From assembly GCA_028023455.1 (NCBI GenBank), contig JAQFVV010000234.1, positions 1-64,000 on the forward strand: a stretch of DNA of 64,000 nt. The letters run 5' to 3'. The translations under genes and the position numbers were made by a program. Numbering within the stretch: the first letter of the stretch is position 1; each line of letters starts with the position of its first letter. This DNA is from Epiperipatus broadwayi (Eukaryota; Onychophora; Udeonychophora; Euonychophora; Peripatidae). Under the pieces are notes generated by a model that had not been told where the DNA came from, made no database searches, and worked only from the letters and a program-made list of their open reading frames with translations. This document shows, piece after piece, positions 22,242 to 34,482 of the stretch.

Positions 22242-22601
22242 TTGCTGTTATATATAGTACATGCCTCTATAAATCCTCTTATTGGCCATGATTGGTTTCA
22301 GAAACTGGGAATAAAAATTGCTTGGGTCAAAAATATTGACATTGAAAAAAACATCAGACAGTGTTTTCCTAAACTTTTCGATGGAGAACCGGGAATAATA
22401 AAAACAAAATCAGTTTCATCAGATTTATCACCCGAAGCAGTGCCTATAATTTGTAGACCGTGAAAGATTCCTTACACTCAGAAAGAAAAAATAGTGGAGG
22501 AAATAAAGCAATTGGTTAAAGATGGAATGCTTGAAGCAACAGAAGAAGCCTAGTGGGCTACCCCACTGGTTGTAATAATCAAGCCAAATGGACAAATACG
22601 T
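22242..22601 (+). pseudogene. Gypsy protease end and protease-RT linker, broken
   Basis: A different frame from gag carries LIGHDWFQKLGIKI, the C-terminal protease motif (ILG/LIGHD), then linker to the start of RT. In-frame TGA at 22461-22463 and TAG at 22551-22553 interrupt it. A shift is also needed at 22236-22242. Confidence 0.75.
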
Positions 22602-23306
22602 TTGTGTGGCGATTACCATATATCAGTCAATAAAGCACTAAACAAACACACATACCCCATTCCTAACTCAAGAGAAATCATAGCGTCACTCCAAAAGTCT
22701 AAATATTTTTCAAAATTAGATCTCAACTTGGTCTTCCACCAAATCCCGGTGACCAACAAAGCTGTGAACATTCTAACACTTACTACACACATAGGTTTAT
22801 TTAGATGCAAATGTCTACCATTCGGAAAAGCTTCAGCACCAAGTATATTCCAAGCAAAAGTGGAGACTCTTATAAATGGACTCAAAGGCATCATTCCCTA
22901 CTTTGACGATATATTGGTCACTGCTAATTCAGAAAATGAATTGAGCACTCGTATCTCAAAAGTTTGCCAAAGACTGGAGGAATTTGGAGCAAAATTAAAT
23001 GCAAAAAAATGTATTTGGAAGGCTACTGAAATAAAATTTCTGGGTCACATAGTGTCAAACTCAGGAATAAGCCCCTCCCCTGAAAAAGTCAAAGCAGTAT
23101 CTGATGCCAGAAGACCGAATAACGTAAAACAACTACAGGCCTTTTTGGGCCTGGTGAACTATTTTGAAAACTTCCTGAATGGCAAAGCACACACAGCGAC
23201 GCCGCTGTATGATTTATTAAAAAAAACCAGAAATGGAATTGGGAATCAGCACAAGAGCAAGCATTTCTCCACACCAAAGCCCTTCTCACGTCAAATAAAC
23301 TACTAG
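22602..23306 (+). pseudogene. Gypsy reverse transcriptase domain
   Basis: An open stretch of 234 codons; real coding extends upstream past the TAG at 22551. Motifs in order: [13 protein letters not shown] (usual CxDYRxLN), [16 protein letters not shown] (usually DLxSGYHQI), [13 protein letters not shown], the catalytic PYFDDIL with YFDD at 22899-22910, then [10 protein letters not shown]-like and the [12 protein letters not shown]-like thumb. The catalytic aspartates are kept, but SGYHQI has become NLVFHQI. The frame is lost near 23220 in an A-run, so the last codons before 23306 are off frame. Confidence 0.85.
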
Positions 23307-24167
23307 TCCATTATGACAGTGAGCATGAGGTAACTGAAAACTGACGCATAAGAAAATGGCATGGGGGCAGTGATATGCCATCCATCCCACTCTGGAGAAT
23401 GTCCTATAGCATATGCATCATGCATCTTGTCCAAGGTGGAAAAGAACTACAGCCAGCTAGACAAGGAAGCCCTCGCCATAGTGTTCGGAATTCGCAAATT
23501 CCACCAATATTTATATGGACGTCCTTTCCAATTAATAACCGACCATAAGCCACTCTTGGGAATTCTAGGCATAAAACAGATGCCTGAACATTTAAGCCTT
23601 CATATGTTGAGATGGCTTAACATACTCGCAGGTTACAATTATAACCTTGAATACAAAAAAGGCACAAAAATCGGTCATGCCGATGCATTATCGCGAATGC
23701 CAGATCAGCTCGAGAAAGAAGTAAATGATGTAGAAATTAACTATATCGATGCACTAAACAGCCAGACACTTAACAGCACAAAGGTAGGTGCATGGACTAG
23801 AGAAGACACTGGCTATAGATGGATCATGGAAAAAATCAGCAAAGGTTGGCCAAAACAAAGACCATCTTTCTTGCACATAGAACTATGGAAAGTTCGAGAA
23901 CAACTGTCCATTTGCAAAGACTGTATACTCAGAGGTGATCAAGTACTAATCCCCATAAGCAGCAGATCACAAATACTTAATTTATTGCACAAAGGTCATC
24001 CGGGCATTGTAAGGGTGAAAGCGTTAGCTCATACTTATGTCTGGTGGCTGAAAATTAACAGTGACATAGAGCAATGCATAAAAAACTGCACAAACTGCCA
24101 GTCGTGTGCAAATGCACCCTCAGCCAAATTCGAGTCCTGGCAAGAAGCAGACAAGCCATGGCAGTGA
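23307..24167 (+). pseudogene. Gypsy RNase H and integrase zinc-binding domain
   Basis: The first catalytic Asp (KTDA, 23343) is followed at once by TAA 23349; from 23361 the frame is open. KEALAIVFGIRKFHQYL and ITDHKPL hold the next RNase H acidic residues, and HADALSRMP ends the domain. From about 23990 LLHKGHPG and CIKNCTNCQ form the H-H-C-C zinc site of integrase. A TGA at 24165-24167 ends the frame just before the integrase core. Confidence 0.85.
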
Positions 24168-24767
24168 ATTCATATAGATCACTGCGGTCCTATTCAAGGA
24201 CAATTATTTCTAGTAGCAGTGGATGCCTATTCAGGATGGGCTGAATATAAAATAGTTAAAAACACAGGTTCGGATGAAGACATCAACAAACTGTTGAAAA
24301 TGTTCACATACCACGGTCTCCCAGAAACCCTAGTATCTGACAACGGCACAGGTTTTACATCAGAAAAGTTTGCTTACTCGATGTACGAATGGGGAATTAA
24401 CCACATATTTACTCCACCTTACCATCCCCAATCAAATGAACTGGCAGAAAAAACTGTACAGAATTTAAAATCCGCCATCAATAAAATGGGAAAACAAAGT
24501 CTGCACGAAGTGGTCTTTAACGTGCTTCTTTATCAACACTCTACACCTACAGCTAAGTCAGGTAAATCACCTGCAGAGAAATATCTAGGTTGTAGACTGC
24601 GGACAAAGCTTGACAAAATTATACCAACGAAGGACACCGAAGTACCTTCAGGCAGAAACTATAAATTCTCACCACAAGACCACGTATGGGTTAGAAATAA
24701 TCAGGATAGATTCTGGATTAAAGCAGAAATTGTGCGACATTTAAGTAAGCAAGTGGTTTCTGTATGA
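24168..24767 (+). pseudogene. Gypsy integrase catalytic core
   Basis: Contains the D,D35E triad: Asp at 24177 (IHID), Asp at 24339 (VSDNGTGF) and Glu at 24447 (NELAEKTVQ), with 35 residues between the second Asp and Glu. The family usually has NGxxER where NELAEK stands here. The C-terminal region ends at TGA 24765-24767; about 75 more codons (24768-24999, RELRKHINQL) are the tail in the same frame. Confidence 0.85.
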
Positions 24768-24999
24768 ATGGAGAATGGGAGAGAGTTACGCAAACACATA
24801 AATCAATTGTGTAAAGATGAAAGTATACAACAAACGCCGCAGCCATTTCCGAGAAAAGATGATGCTCCAGACGCAGAATTGGACATCCCCCAACGTTCTA
24901 AGAGGGAAAGTAAAATTCCCTCCCACCTCAGTGATTACATGCTAAGTTCAGAGAAAAAAAATCAACAAACTAAAATGCTATCTCTGAACTTGGGGGAGG

Positions 25000-25703
25000 T
25001 GTGCAAATATGTGTGTATATGCGTGTATATACAAAATACGTTTAACTAGAAATAAAAATAAATGTAAAACTAACTGATTGCTAATATTGTATCGTAAAAA
25101 ATTAAATGATATATTAACACTAAACTAAAAGTAATTTATCAAGAAGGATTAGATAATGTAAACAAAGCCATTGCTTAAAATAGACAATGCTAAAGGCGTG
25201 GCATTATCTTATCAGGTATTGTATTGGAACTAGAGAGATGACCACCACATGGACAGTGGATGGCCAATGAAGGAAGGCTACTCCAAAATCAAGGTGTGAC
25301 AAGTAATGGATCTAATATTGAACTGAGAGAGGACACTTTCTAAGTGAAGCTTTTGAAAGGTAGATGTGCCATTTCCTCAGGTGCTCCAGTCAGCTCCTTT
25401 GCTTCACCTAGCCTTGTGGAGAGGTTTACCTCCGGATGTGCCAAAGTAAACCTAGGGAACTATAACAGGTCATATCGATCTCTTTATTATTTTACTCTGC
25501 CTTCAGGCCCCTTATTTATATATAATAATAGCATGTGTATATTAGTCATACTTTGTATATATTAATAGTGATTAACTCATACATAATCCTGTAAATAAAT
25601 CTTCATTTTAAACCTACTTGCCATGCTGCCTCATTAATTATTTTATATTGTGTTATTGATAGTTGCAATCCAGCGAGCAATAGAGTGCCACTGGTCACTG
25701 AAG
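25000..25703 (+). repeat. 3' LTR of the Gypsy element
   Basis: Starts TGTGCAAATATG after the purine tract TTGGGGGAGG and copies the 5' LTR, with differences such as GCGTGT/GCGAGT near 25020. The end is approximate: similarity to the 5' LTR stops at CACTGAA. Confidence 0.8.
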
Positions 25704-26209
25704 TAGTCATAGTATAGAAGTCAAGTTTCATTGTTTAGTATTCAATTAGGTTTTATTACTTTTTTTTTGCCTTTTTGTGTGATTGTGAAATAAGATTATG
25801 CTAATTTATAGTTAATTTATTAAACATAAGAAGAATAATTTGAAATAAAAAAACTCTCTAGATGAGCAGCAATTCCCTCTACTTCCTGGTAAAGTAACAT
25901 CAAAGTGGCTACAAAATGGCCATGGACTGCTGAAATATACACATATGCTCAAGTAGGAAAAACATGCAGTGACAAACATATAAAGTAGGTAATAAAGCAA
26001 ATAATAAAAGGAAAACTAAAGACATACAAAGATTTCATCAATCCACAGCAAATGATCAAATTGGATTTATTCACAGCAACATCGTTATTTAATATGTGAG
26101 TCTAAAGAGCCATGGAATGATTGATTTATTAAAAAAGATATCTGAAGCCTTTAACAGAATGATACCATAAGAATTATATAATTCATTAAAATGTTTCTTC
26201 AATAAAAAA

Positions 26210-26790
26210 TTGATAATGATTGGGATTACAGATCATTTTTGTAGCCTATTTAGATTCCCAAAAGAAATATTATTCCATCTACTTACAGCCAAAAACTTAT
26301 GGGAATCAATTTATTGTATAGCTGATCATATAAATCTTAGATACACTGTGCTGGAATTTAAAACACAAGAGTTAAAAGATACTTTTCAGAAAGAAATCAT
26401 GATCTTGGATCGCAATGCATTAGTAGTAGTTAATCTGAATAGACATAACATTATAAATGATACACTAAAGAATGCCTACTTAAATGACAAATTTTGAGAC
26501 TTTGTTAAATTAATTGAGCCATTTGGAATAGTTCTTCAATTTCATCCAAACCTGCTGCAAATTCACTGGTGCGAATATACAGAAACAGTTTCTATTTTAG
26601 AGTTAAGCTACATAAGAATGTAGAACCGTAAGACATACCTCTCTAATTAAATTACCGACCAGAAAACAACATTGTTTTTGATGATCAAAGGAATAAAGCC
26701 CCAGTATTATCATTGCAAAGAGCATGGACATCTAAACAATGTTTGCCCTAAAATGAATTATGCCCAATGTAAAATAAAAATAACCCATTA
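26210..26790 (+). pseudogene. LINE ORF1 remnant
   Basis: An open piece at 26210-26497 (95 codons) is followed, in broken frames, by a zinc-knuckle relic at about 26700-26745: HCKEHGHLNNVCPK, in which the first cysteine is replaced. Such ORF1 proteins bind the LINE RNA. Assigned mainly from position upstream of the endonuclease. Confidence 0.5.
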
Positions 26791-27474
26791 CATCAGTGTC
26801 TGAATATAAATAATGATTTGTTTGCATTAAATAGTATTTCCCATACAGAACAAACGAAAGAAGCTGAAAGAGCCATCAGGTCATCTCAAACATTAAATAA
26901 TAAACTGGAATTATAAATAAATGTAATCTCTCACAATGCCAGCAGTCTCATTCATGTTGATAACTTAACTAATTCTCCCTAAATGATCATTATAAATACC
27001 AATTTAATATTTTAAACAAAGCAACTCCAGAGATAGTAGAATTGTTTTCATAATTTATACCGATGAAAGGAAATTCAAATGTATTAAACAATATGATGAC
27101 TGGTCAGCCAACATAATGAGGCACCAATTCAGAAGTCAAAGGTATGACAGACCTTGCAAAAAAGTTTAAACCAATATCAATAACAAAGAAACTGTCTTTA
27201 CAATTCCTGCTGATGAAGAAATTTTTGTTGAGGTGGTAAATGAGTTGTGCGTGAATAGATTAAATAAATTCATAGATTCTCCCTTCATAACAAGTAATAA
27301 TCTAACTGAGAATATAAGTTAGTCTAAACAATAGATAAATACAAGATAATGGATTTAAACTTGTTACTGAGAGCATAATTAATTTTTATATTTATATTAG
27401 TACTGTTTATTCTTTGACAATTATAATTTTGGTGGTTTTATTTTAAGACATGAAGGGTTCAAAAATAGAGATGA

Positions 27475-28110
27475 ATGAAGTTAAAAATAGCATCCTTAAA
27501 CATTAGGGGTCTTAACTCCACTAATATAATTTATCAACTGAAACAATGGTACAATATTGTCAAACTGCATCTAACACGTCTACTGAAAACCAAAATATAT
27601 AATGGCTTATATATCCATCCTTCTATGTATTTTGTAAGTAAAGGATTTGCAGCTTTCTCTAAATCTTCTAATTCCCCTTCATCAGGCACAGGGATTATTA
27701 TAAAAAAACTTAGCCCTTTTGACTCTTAAAAATTTAATTTGTTGATGAACACTTTATTATTACTTCATTAGGACATAAGGTAATGATGCCAGATATAATT
27801 TTGTATATATTCCCCCTGGACCTACAATAATGAACAGGTTGATTTAAATTTCATGCTTCACTCTCCGCCTACTCATGCATAATTATGGGTGTTTTTAATT
27901 TGTCATATAAAAAATTCATTAAAAAGTGGTTACATCTTTTCTTGCCACTAATGAGTGGGGAAGGGTTTTTGTCTAGTGGTACCATTTCATTTAAAAATGG
28001 AAGAAATTCTTCACTATTCATTTCATGTTTTATTCTCCATCAATTCACCACCTTATTAATCTTGAAATTAAAAATGCACATATTTCAGACTATGATGCAC
28101 TTGTCATAAA
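27475..28110 (+). pseudogene. LINE ORF2 N-terminus: AP-type endonuclease
   Basis: KLKIASLNIRGLNS at 27478 is the characteristic N-terminal motif of LINE apurinic-type endonucleases (the N of LNIRGL is catalytic). About 84 codons are open to 27729, with further fragments beyond (GTGIIIKKL-type, then 27885-28109). The His/Asp motifs at the end are not clearly readable. Confidence 0.7.
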
Positions 28111-28864
28111 ACTGATCTTGATTTCAATAATAAAAATATAATATCCACTGGTCATACTATTAGAATATCACTATCTTCTAAAACACCTGGATTGTTGTTT
28201 TCAGAAATTTATATATGTCTAAATAAACTGAGTAAAATTGAAATGGATCCAGTGCAGACATAGATTGCATATGTATGCTTATTATCAAACATGATTCACC
28301 ATATTACCAGAACCATATCATCATCAACAGGACTATTGGCACTAATGAATAATATTATTCAGACTTCACCCTCAGAAAATGAACAGACAAAAAAAAACCT
28401 TAAAAACTTATATAATGGAGCAGAATCAATACTCAAAGAACACCTAATGATAAAGGGAATGAGGAATATTTATTGGGCAATCACATACATGATTTAGAAA
28501 TTATATCAGATGGGCCTTAGGTCATCCTCCTTCAATCAGAGTGCCAACAGCTATTCAAATGCAAACAGGGACAGTTAGTGGGATTTATATTCTGGGACTT
28601 GCCTTCTTGTATTATAGAAATAGGCTGCAATCTGCCAATTCTCATAAGCCTGCAGTAAAGCATATGGAGAATTAAATGAAAAAAACAAATTTAGCCCTAA
28701 TGAATTTTCAAGGAAATTGGAGTCCATGGATGAATCTTGCCATTCTGACTTACGTGGGATACTTCACTTTGTATATCAACATCTAATTCCTTTATCTCCA
28801 ATTACCTATCAAATCTAAAAAAACTTTCTATCAAAAGAAATATAGACGAATACAAAATTTATAT

Positions 28865-29325
28865 TCTAATAATTAATAAAGCAAGTCATATATTGTGTGA
28901 CTTTGCTTCAATGTCATGCAATACATGACTTGCTTTACTGATTATTACAATTTTGCCTTTGAAACGTTGGCAATGTTATTTTGCTAAGGCTATTAATATA
29001 TGATAGATCTGAAATTTGGTTCAGTCCCATATAGTTATTTAAGTTAGTCATCTGGATTTAAAGAGATTTACATGTCTAAAATGAGAGATTTTCTACTTAA
29101 TAGTTACATATTAAATAAGTACTGGCTTTAGAGTGGTATTTTAGATCTAGTGTCTAAATATTTCAGTTTCTCATTGATGTGAGCCAAAATCTCAAAGCCA
29201 ACTGTTCGGAGAATAGGAATAATTCTAGATAGAGATTTTAAATGCTTTCTCTTCAACACTTATCAATAAAAGCTTGTTAGAGCTATTGGTATGCTCCCTA
29301 TATTACATTTTTATATCCTATTTCA
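28865..29325. repeat. Fold-back element, family A, copy 2, inserted in the LINE
   Basis: Begins AAGCAAGTCATATATTGTG, with a small terminal hairpin (GCAAGTCAT…ATGACTTGC), and ends TTGTTAGAGCTATTGGTATGC…CTATATTAC. The inner part (TAAGGCTATTAATATATG, TTCTACTTAATAGTTA) matches the right arm of the 11612-12344 copy. Only one long arm is present here. Confidence 0.7.
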
Positions 29326-29499
29326 CTGGTATTTTTTAAAAGATATCAACCGCAGAAAAACTAAGAAATTTCAATAAGTCCATTGAGAATTAAGATACTG
29401 GAGGCTGTTCTGAAAGATTGAACAGAGCCATATATTTTACCTATTCTCTCTAATTACAAATTTGTAAAAAAGGCTCATTAAGTAACCAAGCAGCCACTC

Positions 29500-30200
29500 A
29501 GAGTTAAAAAGAAATATGGTCCTGTTGTGATTCACATTGGATATTAAGTCTGTACTTGAAACAACCTCTATTGATGTCCCGATTAACACTTTAGCTGACA
29601 CAACTATACCTAAAGCTTACCTTTATATCTTAGAAAATTTGTTTTGGAACAGGAAGATACACATAACTCTAAATGGAAAAATTGTTCCATATCCCAAGGT
29701 TCACCATTGGGTGCACTTCTCTTCTCAATATACATAAACACATTACTAACAGCCAATGAAAAAGATATGGCAGGTATATAATATGGCAGGTATATAATAT
29801 ATCCCAGACACAAACTCCAGTATTAAGAGTGTTGCTTACATGATTGATATTGCAATTTTTCTATCATCCAGAAAACAAATCCCAAATGTAATAAAATTGC
29901 TAAAACAATACAGGATAAATTTAAACTCATATTTAATATGGAAAAATCATGTGCATGACAAATGTTATAGAACATTGTAATAGAAAACCTAACCTCTTTT
30001 TAGGCTTTCCATTTTACTTAAATCCTACACAAATGAGAATAAGTATTAAAAACCAACTAACAAATAAAATAGAACACATAATCAACTCACTAACAAAAGC
30101 ATATCTCTTTCTCTATGCCAAACTAATTGTGACTAAAATGATATACACTGTAAAGGAATTTATTAACCATAATCATACACTGCTAAAAAATTCTCTGAGC
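29500..30200 (+). pseudogene. LINE reverse transcriptase, broken
   Basis: A 66-codon open piece at 29537-29737 (TLADTTIPKAYLYILENLFW) leads in another frame to QGSPLGALLFSIYINT (about 29695-29745), the RT 'QGSPLSP' motif. The catalytic YADD box is degenerate (AYMIDIAIFLSS, about 29833). LFLGFPFYL near 29995 and LYAKLIVTKMIYT follow, as in L1/Tx1 RT thumbs. The changed active site means it is dead. Confidence 0.75.
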
Positions 30201-30639
30201 TAGAAGTCCATCAGTTTCAATCAGAAAGCTCCAGTGTCCTTTGGCAAACAATGGCCTTGGTCTTCATTCAGTAAATATATTTGAAATACAAAAATCATTA
30301 AATACCATCTCAAGATGTAGATATTATCTACCTGAAAATAGCATTTAAAATCAGATAGATCTCCACTTACAGGATATTTAAGGCCATTAGAGACTTGATC
30401 CTAGAAAAACAGAATTTTGTCTATATTCCCCCAAAGGGTAAATATCAATATTTGAAAGTATATTTATTACTTTCCCCAGCCCCACAAATTCATTAAAAGT
30501 TTATACTTGAATTTACAACAAACAACTATGTCACAAATTTAGATATTGGTTCCTTGAGCCTAAATTATTTTATTTTTTGGTTAGGATTAACTTAGAAGTA
30601 TTACCTACTAAATTCTTTACAAGTATAAAATACATATTC

Positions 30640-31107
30640 AATCAATAGGTGATTGCTGTGGTCTATGTAAAAGAGAGTCTGAAACCAAATATCACATTTT
30701 TTCTCATATCCAAGCTTTGATCAGATCAGGGTGGAAATATCAGTCATATTTAAAAATAAATAAATAAATATTGGATATATGTTTAAGGAATTTGGTAAAG
30801 GTTTTTTTTTGAATGCAGTGCCAATATCTTTGTTCTCTATGCTACATGGTTTACAAGATGCATGTTTGTGTATGAAAACCATCCAGGAAGACCACTAAAT
30901 ACTTTTATAAATAAGCTAGAAACAACAACAGAAAGGAACAGAAATATTTCCAAATACTTCCCACTATTTAATTCAAAAGAAAGATTATTTTTAAAATTAC
31001 TATTGTTTAACAATGCAAAACAGGGACATTTGTCTTCTTTTATTAGAGTATCATCATTGGTCTTTAATCTTTTTTTAAGAAAATCTCTAAGTATGAAATT
31101 GATTTAA
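30640..31107 (+). pseudogene. LINE ORF2 C-terminus
   Basis: CGLCKRESETKYHIFSH near 30655 is a CxxC…H zinc-ribbon relic of the kind found after RT in L1/Tx1 elements. An 81-codon open piece (30862-31107) continues to the ORF end with FNSKERLFLKLLLFNNAKQG. It is out of frame with the RT pieces. Confidence 0.55.
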
Positions 31108-31151
31108 AGTTTAAGAAGTTTTAGTACTTTAAATATATTTGACACTTCTAT

Positions 31152-31172
31152 TATATATATATATATATATAT
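31152..31172. repeat. (TA)n tract before LTR
   Basis: Pure TA run between the LINE end and TGTAACGC. Confidence 0.85.
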
Positions 31173-32850
31173 TGTAACGCTAATGAGCATTTATTAAAAT
31201 TTTATCTAAAAATTATTTATGAATAAAATTCTCATAAATAACACAAGGGTTAATAAATTAATAATAAAAGTATTGCAGTATAATAATTTTGTCTAAAATA
31301 ATTGAAATAAAAATGTCTCATTTAAAGAAATGGTTAAAAGTTTAAAGAGTTTTTTTTTAAAACAGTTTGTTAAAAATCAATTAATGAGACAGAAAAGGGG
31401 GGGAGAGGGTTCACTTTAGAAACATCAAATTAAAAGTTTAAGGATTGAGTGAAAGGGGGAGGGAATTAACTCGACAATTAATAATGAAAGTAAATAAAAA
31501 TTAAAAGTTATGACATTTCAAGAATAAATCTCTCTCTTTCATTTAAAATATTAAAGAAAAAAAAAAGAAAAAAAAGTTGAAGCTAAAAGCTTAAAATATA
31601 AACCTTTTATATAAATTAAAAATATTTCTTGTTGTAAATTAAGAAAAACAAAAATCTTTTCCCATAATTTAAAGAAATAAAATATATATGTGTGTTAATA
31701 GCGATTTTAAAAGCAAAATGTGTGCATGTTGATAAAATAAAATAAGAGAGTTAAACAATTTAACAACAAATTTGCAATGGCTACTAAGTTAAACAAAATC
31801 CACAAAACAACAAGTTTGCAATGGCCACTAATTAAAAGATCTCAAACAACAGGATTATCTAAGGAATTTCAACAACAAATATAGCTGGTGGACACCCAAA
31901 TGATAACAGGTCAGCCTAATAAATAGTCATTTTTTCATCGGACAATCAGTTCAGATTACAATGAGTTGAGATTGCAGTTGAGATCACAATCAAATCAGTG
32001 CAGTTCAGTCAATCAATCAGTCAATCTGATATGTATCCAGAATCAATCATGCATTGTTTATCGTCATCAGAAACATATGACTTTGCTTCAGCCCAAGTCT
32101 GATGAAACAGCCAACCTGCCCAGAAAAAGTAATGCCTGCCTAACAACTTGAAAATCTGCTTTCAATATCTAACTGTCTTAAAGAAAAAGACCTTGGAATA
32201 CTAAGCATTAAACATCTTCAAGAAAAACCTCACATCCAACTAGTTGGAAAGATTTTCAATTGAAGTAACAACCAGCAAAAAAAACTCCACATTCAAATCC
32301 TAAGTAATAAATAATGTTTTCTTATTTCCATTTCTAATTAAAGTAAACCATTGCAATAATTTGAAGTCTCCCAGAGTCAATTAATAATGAACTCTATAGC
32401 ATGCATAAAGAACTACTGAAGTGCATGTTTTAAAATGTTGTGTATGTGAATAATACTCATTGTTATATTGTATTGATTTCATGTATATATTTAAATGCCA
32501 TGTATTATCAATGCTTTGTTATATTTTATTTCACTGTATGAATTAAAAAGGTGTGTGGTTATTATATGCAATTATCATTGTCTAATTTAATTAAGTTTTA
32601 TAAAGGTAGTTTAAACTTTGCAATAATAAATATTTAGTTAAATAAATTATCTTTAAGCTTAATTTTGTTGGTCAACTATTTACCACTAGTTAAAGCAATA
32701 ATTTGTTATTGTATTACACTTGATTGAGCTAGTCATGGGATATCTTAGGCACCAAATTAGTTGCCATTGTTCAAAGCATGTTAATTGCTTTGGTAATTGA
32801 CTGGTGCCCAAAGTTTACTCTGAAACAAAAAAGTGCTTTGAATGATAGGT
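31173..32850 (+). mobile_element. LTR of the 9961 family plus short internal fragment
   Basis: Starts TGTAACGCTAATGAG after the TA tract and probably ends near 32727 (GTATTACA), followed by GAGCTAGTCATGGG and about 120 bp of internal sequence similar to 11290-11450. A purine-rich block (31396-31410, 31451-31465), the CATCGGACAATCAGTT landmark (31937) and AATAAA-like sites are shared with or similar to the first copy. The two copies are clearly diverged, so this family is older than the 1-9932 element. Confidence 0.5.
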
Positions 32851-33139
32851 GTTTAAATTCAGCAGCCAAGAAAATCTGTTTCTTTCATATGTGGTCACCG
32901 TTATATATATAGCTCTGGCTTGGTTACAAGTGCCTTATAGGCATTATTTTTCTCTGCTTAAGGACTGTGGTGGAACAATACATAGATTGCATTGGACTAA
33001 TAATAAATATTGTATCATATTTTGTATAAAAGTTTACAAGTTATATTTCATATTATTTTATTTAAAGTCTTAAAATTATATAGAAATGTTTACTTCCATA
33101 AGACATTTATAAAAAGACACCACCCAGTTCAATATATAT

Positions 33140-34482
33140 TGTAACGTTTATTTATATACGTTGCAAATATATTGGCATTTGGTAAAAGCTAAAAAAAAAA
33201 ATAAAAGTAAATTTAGATTTGTTTTTTGACTATAATTTTTTTTTTTGAAAAAAATAATGTACAATGAAAGTTAAATTATTCTTTCATATTTTTTTTTAAT
33301 GTAATTAGAAATAAAAGTAGAATTGGAGAGAACAAAAGAATTCCAAAAGCAACTAAAAAGACAAGCTAAAAGAAAAATATTTTAGCTAATTAAACATGGC
33401 CGAAAAACTTGATAAAAAATGAGAACTTAGTAATTGAAAAATGATAAAGACTGTATAAGATTATAAACACAAAACTCCATGATAATGGCATGCACGGAAG
33501 TCTGAAAACTGGACCTCTAGTATTAAGAGGGGTTCAGTTGGAGGAACGTCTTGTTCATTGGTTTGTCTAGTTGGTCTTGGATAACAATAATATATCTAAG
33601 ATCGCTCTATGCTGAAGTAATTCAGCATGTCAAAGTGAACCGGAGCATCTGCAGACATTGTGCCTGAAGATGTACACCAGAAAAGCTTTCGTGACTGACT
33701 AGGAGAATGGACCACAAGATCAACTAATAATCAAAGGCCGTGAGCTCATTTTAACCCCGAAAAACTATGCATAGTTAACTACAACCATCGTGAATTTACT
33801 AAAACTTACCAGTAACACTACTTATTCCTGATTGTGACAAAATTAAACATTTGCAAACAAGTCTTAAAATAATCCTGATAGAGACTTTCATTTTTTCTGT
33901 ACAAGTAATTAATTATTTTATTTTATTGACTGTGTCATGTTTGAATTAATATGTGTTCTCTCTAATTTACTTGATTAGGAATTCTCATTTTAACTTGAAA
34001 CAGATTTTTAATCTGTTATAATAAAAATATTTCTAATATCAATTTTCATTTGTACATTATTAATAATAGTTATTATTTTTTATTATTAAATTTATTATTT
34101 GTTTAATAAGATTTAAAACGTAATTTACCTTTGCCAATATGTTTCAATAAGCCCAGGAATAATAATCTTAAAAAAATAATTCTCATTACGATATGATGTA
34201 ATACTGATTAGTTTAAAAGTATTTTTCTTTTTTTCGTGAGACGTTATTTGACTATTTCAGCAGTCTCTTTAGAATAAAAGGACCTGGTGCCCACATTAAA
34301 TAAATTAAAAGCTGATTTCGTCAATAGCATAATTCTCAACAATTAATAGGCTGAGTTTGATCAGGAAATATAGCTATGTTTTTAGAATAGAAATAAAACT
34401 TTCTTCTTTTTGACATAGTTTGATCAACTCGCGCGCAGTTTATATTAGCGTGTAGAGGCCTAGCAAAACGGAAAACGTTATA
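33140..34482 (+). repeat. Solo LTR, TGTAACG family, about 1.34 kb
   Basis: Begins TGTAACGTTTATTTATATACG's first bases and ends GAAAACGTTATA, as in both LTRs of the 52182-55673 element, with scattered divergence. TA-rich sequence flanks both sides, compatible with target duplication by insertion into a TA tract. No internal region is attached, so it is a solo LTR left by LTR-LTR recombination. Confidence 0.75.

Larger units (their letters stand above)
20287..25703 (+). mobile_element. Gypsy (Ty3-like) LTR retrotransposon, full length but inactivated
   Basis: Two LTRs of about 705 bp (20287-20993 and 25000-25703) flank gag and pol in the order capsid/nucleocapsid, protease, reverse transcriptase, RNase H, integrase, which defines Gypsy order. 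The purine tract TTGGGGGAGG precedes the 3' LTR. Several stops and frameshifts break pol, so it cannot encode its own enzymes. Flanks GGCAT and GTCAT are a possible degenerate target duplication. It lies in the large ADAMTS-like intron in sense orientation. Confidence 0.9.
26000..31130 (+). mobile_element. L1/Tx1-like LINE, heavily mutated, split by a fold-back insertion
   Basis: In order on the + strand: ORF1 remnant with a zinc-knuckle relic (about 26200-26900), AP-endonuclease start (27475), reverse transcriptase pieces (29500-30200) and a C-terminal CxxC…H zinc relic near 30655. Every domain is broken by stops and frameshifts, so this is an old copy. A family-A fold-back element (28865-29325) interrupts it between endonuclease and RT. 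It ends before a TA run at 31152. Confidence 0.75.
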
